Below are positions 32,020 to 33,542 of a DNA stretch of 33,542 nucleotides, one piece after another (within the stretch, counting starts at the first letter, position 1; every line of letters starts with the position of its first letter). The stretch covers positions 1 to 33,542 of the forward strand of contig CAJBVG010000182.1 of NCBI GenBank assembly GCA_903958995.1. Reading direction: 5' to 3'. The notes beneath the pieces are model-generated. The model saw only the letters and a list, made by a program, of their open reading frames with translations. It had not been told where the DNA came from and did not search any database. This DNA comes from an uncultured bacterium. Its GTDB lineage: Bacteria; Bacteroidota; Bacteroidia; Sphingobacteriales; Sphingobacteriaceae. Position numbers and translations under genes: made by a program.

Positions 32020-33027
32020 CTAGGTAAGCTTTTCTGATAATAATTTCATTTCGATAAGCGGAGAGATATTTTCGTATAGAATTCCATATACCGTGCGGCA
32101 AATCGGAATATTAGCTTTTAATTGTTTGTTGATTTCATGAATACACTTCACCGCATAATAGCCTTCAGCAATCATGCCCATTTCAAACTGAGCCGACTTT
32201 ACCGAATACCCCTTACCAATCATATTTCCGAAGGTTCTATTCCTACTGAACTGGGAGTATGCTGTAACTAGGAGGTCTCCTAAATAGGCTGACTCTTTAA
32301 TATCTCTATTGATAGGATGTACAGCAGCTAAAAAGGCGTCCATTTCTCTGCTAGCATTGGAGATGAGTACAGCTTGAAAGTTATCACCATAGTGTAAGCC
32401 ATGGCAAATACCTGAAGCTATGGCATAAATATTTTTAAGCACTGCTGCGTATTCAGTTCCATAAATATCATCACTTGTAATGGTTTTTATGTAACGTGTA
32501 TTTAGCATACTCGCGAACGTTTCTGCATTTTCTTGATTCTCACAAGCAATAGTTAAGTAAGATAACTTTTCTAAGGCTACTTCTTCTGCGTGACAAGGAC
32601 CTGAAATGACTAAAATTTGATCAATTGGAACTTGGTATATTTCCCTGAAATAATCACCAATAATTAAGTTGTATTCAGGTACAATTCCTTTAATTGCCGA
32701 TACTATGTATTTCGATTTAAAAACTTCAGGATTTACCGCAGAGAGTGTTGTATGTAAAAACGCTGCAGGTACAGCAAATATTAGGCAATCCACCTCGTCT
32801 ATCACTTTGTTTAAATCAGAACTCACATGGTCTGGATTGATTTTTATTTCTGCAGAACGAAGGTAATTTAAATTATGCCCGTATTTACGAATATTGTCTA
32901 TCGCTAATTCATCACGCATCCACCAACGTACTTCATGTTTTGCATCACATAACATCTTTACAATTGCTGTAGCCCAACTCCCACCACCAATCACTGCTAC
33001 TCTAGAATTCGCGATTAACTTATCCAT
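32020..33027 (-). CDS. gpsA: Glycerol-3-phosphate dehydrogenase (NAD(P)+)
   Basis: 335 residues. NAD-binding VIGGGSWATAIVKML is at 12-26. K113 (SAIKGI), SGPCHAEEVALEKLS (142-156), the catalytic Lys198 in TEYAAVLKNIYAIASGICHG, and D251 in the later GDLLVTAYSQFSRNRTFG block agree with GpsA. It reduces dihydroxyacetone phosphate to glycerol-3-phosphate for phospholipid synthesis. The cofactor loop reads GGGSWA rather than the usual GAGSWG, a mild variant. The C-terminus looks complete (SPLIEMKLLSEKLT). A promoter box TATATTTG lies at 33047-33054, 19 nt upstream, within a TTAACATATT repeat border. Confidence 0.94.
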   Translation of the reverse strand: MDKLIANSRVAVIGGGSWATAIVKMLCDAKHEVRWWMRDELAIDNIRKYGHNLNYLRSAEIKINPDHVSSDLNKVIDEVDCLIFAVPAAFLHTTLSAVNPEVFKSKYIVSAIKGIVPEYNLIIGDYFREIYQVPIDQILVISGPCHAEEVALEKLSYLTIACENQENAETFASMLNTRYIKTITSDDIYGTEYAAVLKNIYAIASGICHGLHYGDNFQAVLISNASREMDAFLAAVHPINRDIKESAYLGDLLVTAYSQFSRNRTFGNMIGKGYSVKSAQFEMGMIAEGYYAVKCIHEINKQLKANIPICRTVYGILYENISPLIEMKLLSEKLT

Positions 33028-33046
33028 GTCCTTTTGTTTAGTTGAA

Positions 33047-33054
33047 CAAATATA
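33047..33054 (-). promoter_or_regulatory. -7 promoter box of gpsA
   Basis: TATATTTG on the minus strand matches TAnnTTTG exactly; no -33 TTG seen. Confidence 0.5.
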
Positions 33055-33133
33055 TAATAATATGTTAATGGGATAATATGTTAATGTGTTAATGGGATAA
33101 TATGTTAATGTGCCAATGAGCTAATGTGCTAAT
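33055..33133. repeat. TTAACATATT-family repeat tract upstream of gpsA
   Basis: Words ATATGTTAATGGGATA and TGTTAATG repeat (two good 16-nt-scale copies and decayed ones). This tract lies at a gene's 5' side, in contrast to the other three tracts of the family, which touch stop codons. Confidence 0.85.
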
Positions 33134-33258
33134 GCTTGATTTGGTGAAAAGGATGTTTAAATGGGATGATAGGCAAGTATTTAAGTATGATTTGAGTCAT
33201 AAACAAACCAATCACATTATTTTCAACTTTGTGTCATCAAACAAAACAATAACAAATT

Positions 33259-33542
33259 ATGAGAAAAATATTCACGCTAATTGCGATGTCCTTAGTGATT
33301 GCTTCTTGTGGAGGAAGCAGTAACCCAACTGAAGCCACAGAAAACGAATCAAACAATGAATCATCAGAAAATAAAGATGTTTCTGACTATGATCCAAAAC
33401 GTGGTGAAGGTAAATTTTCAAGTGTAGAATTGTCAGCAACTTTAGACCAAACAATGGCTACTGATGGTGAAGCCGTGTATGGTGTAAAATGTTCATCATG
33501 CCATAAAACTACAGCTGAAAAGCTAGTAGGACCAGGTTGGGA
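33259..33542 (+). CDS. Lipoprotein c-type cytochrome, 5' part (runs off the window)
   Basis: 94 codons are visible. A lipoprotein signal (lipobox IASC, Cys17) is followed by a Ser/Asn/Glu-rich linker and a single haem motif, C78-S-S-C81-H82, in YGVKCSSCHKTTAEKLVGPGW. It should be a membrane-anchored periplasmic electron carrier. The DPKRGEG...EKLVGPGW text reminds me of the cytochromes that precede clade II nosZ in Bacteroidota, but that is from memory and the next gene is not visible. The start at 33259 follows an AT-rich leader with a near-consensus box CAACTTTG at 33224-33231. Confidence 0.8.
   Translation, partial: MRKIFTLIAMSLVIASCGGSSNPTEATENESNNESSENKDVSDYDPKRGEGKFSSVELSATLDQTMATDGEAVYGVKCSSCHKTTAEKLVGPGW

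Noticed and set aside
33025..33054. gpsA as another leaderless gene
   Set aside because: The promoter box ends 19 nt before the ATG, leaving room for a short leader.
1..33542. tRNA, rRNA or tmRNA genes
   Set aside because: Reading the spacers on both strands by eye I saw no cloverleaf or conserved rRNA text. A covariance-model scan would be needed to exclude small RNAs.

Overview
The window looks like a chromosomal segment of a member of the Bacteroidota. It is AT-rich. Many genes are preceded by the Bacteroidota-type promoter box TAnnTTTG. Several secreted proteins end in a type IX secretion (T9SS) sorting domain. There is a PorV/PorQ-family protein, a PorP/SprF remnant, a DUF4293 protein and a carA-eno pair. 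I cannot fix the family or genus from sequence alone.

Layout. Positions 1-981 hold a REP-associated tyrosine transposase (RAYT) bracketed by palindromic REP units in inverted orientation. Positions 982-6177 are leftward housekeeping genes: a DivIC/FtsB-like septation protein, a VWA-like membrane protein, a SIMPL-domain protein, fabG and sucD. From 6328 to 8830 truA and an ABC exporter read rightward. From 8831 to 9210 lies a gene-free nest of palindromes, including a 175-bp MITE-like unit. From 9211 to 13701 a T9SS cargo protein, a DUF4293 protein, enolase and carA read leftward; carA has what looks like a transcription attenuator with a 31-residue leader peptide. panB and an RluA-type pseudouridine synthase read rightward, with a leftward secreted M23-like peptidase between them. 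Positions 17766-31696 are an almost continuous 14-kb leftward run of cell-surface genes: an extracellular EEP nuclease, a large secreted protein, an OB-fold secreted protein, two lipoproteins, a GxxExxY protein, a TonB-dependent receptor, a PorV/PorQ-family protein and an NHL-propeller lipoprotein. A truncated PorP/SprF tail, gpsA and the start of a lipoprotein cytochrome c close the window.

How the parts may work together. The surface run combines a complete-looking secreted EEP nuclease, a protein with OB-like domains of the kind found beside extracellular nucleases, a TonB-dependent receptor and PorV-like export machinery. A role in degrading and taking up extracellular nucleic acid is a reasonable but unproven inference. 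The most unusual signals are non-coding: the carA attenuator, a kissing-loop/terminator leader before divIC, promoter boxes exactly 4 nt from the start codon (leaderless genes), hairpin families whose copies show compensatory stem changes, palindromes inserted into palindromes, and spacers each built from their own short repeated word.
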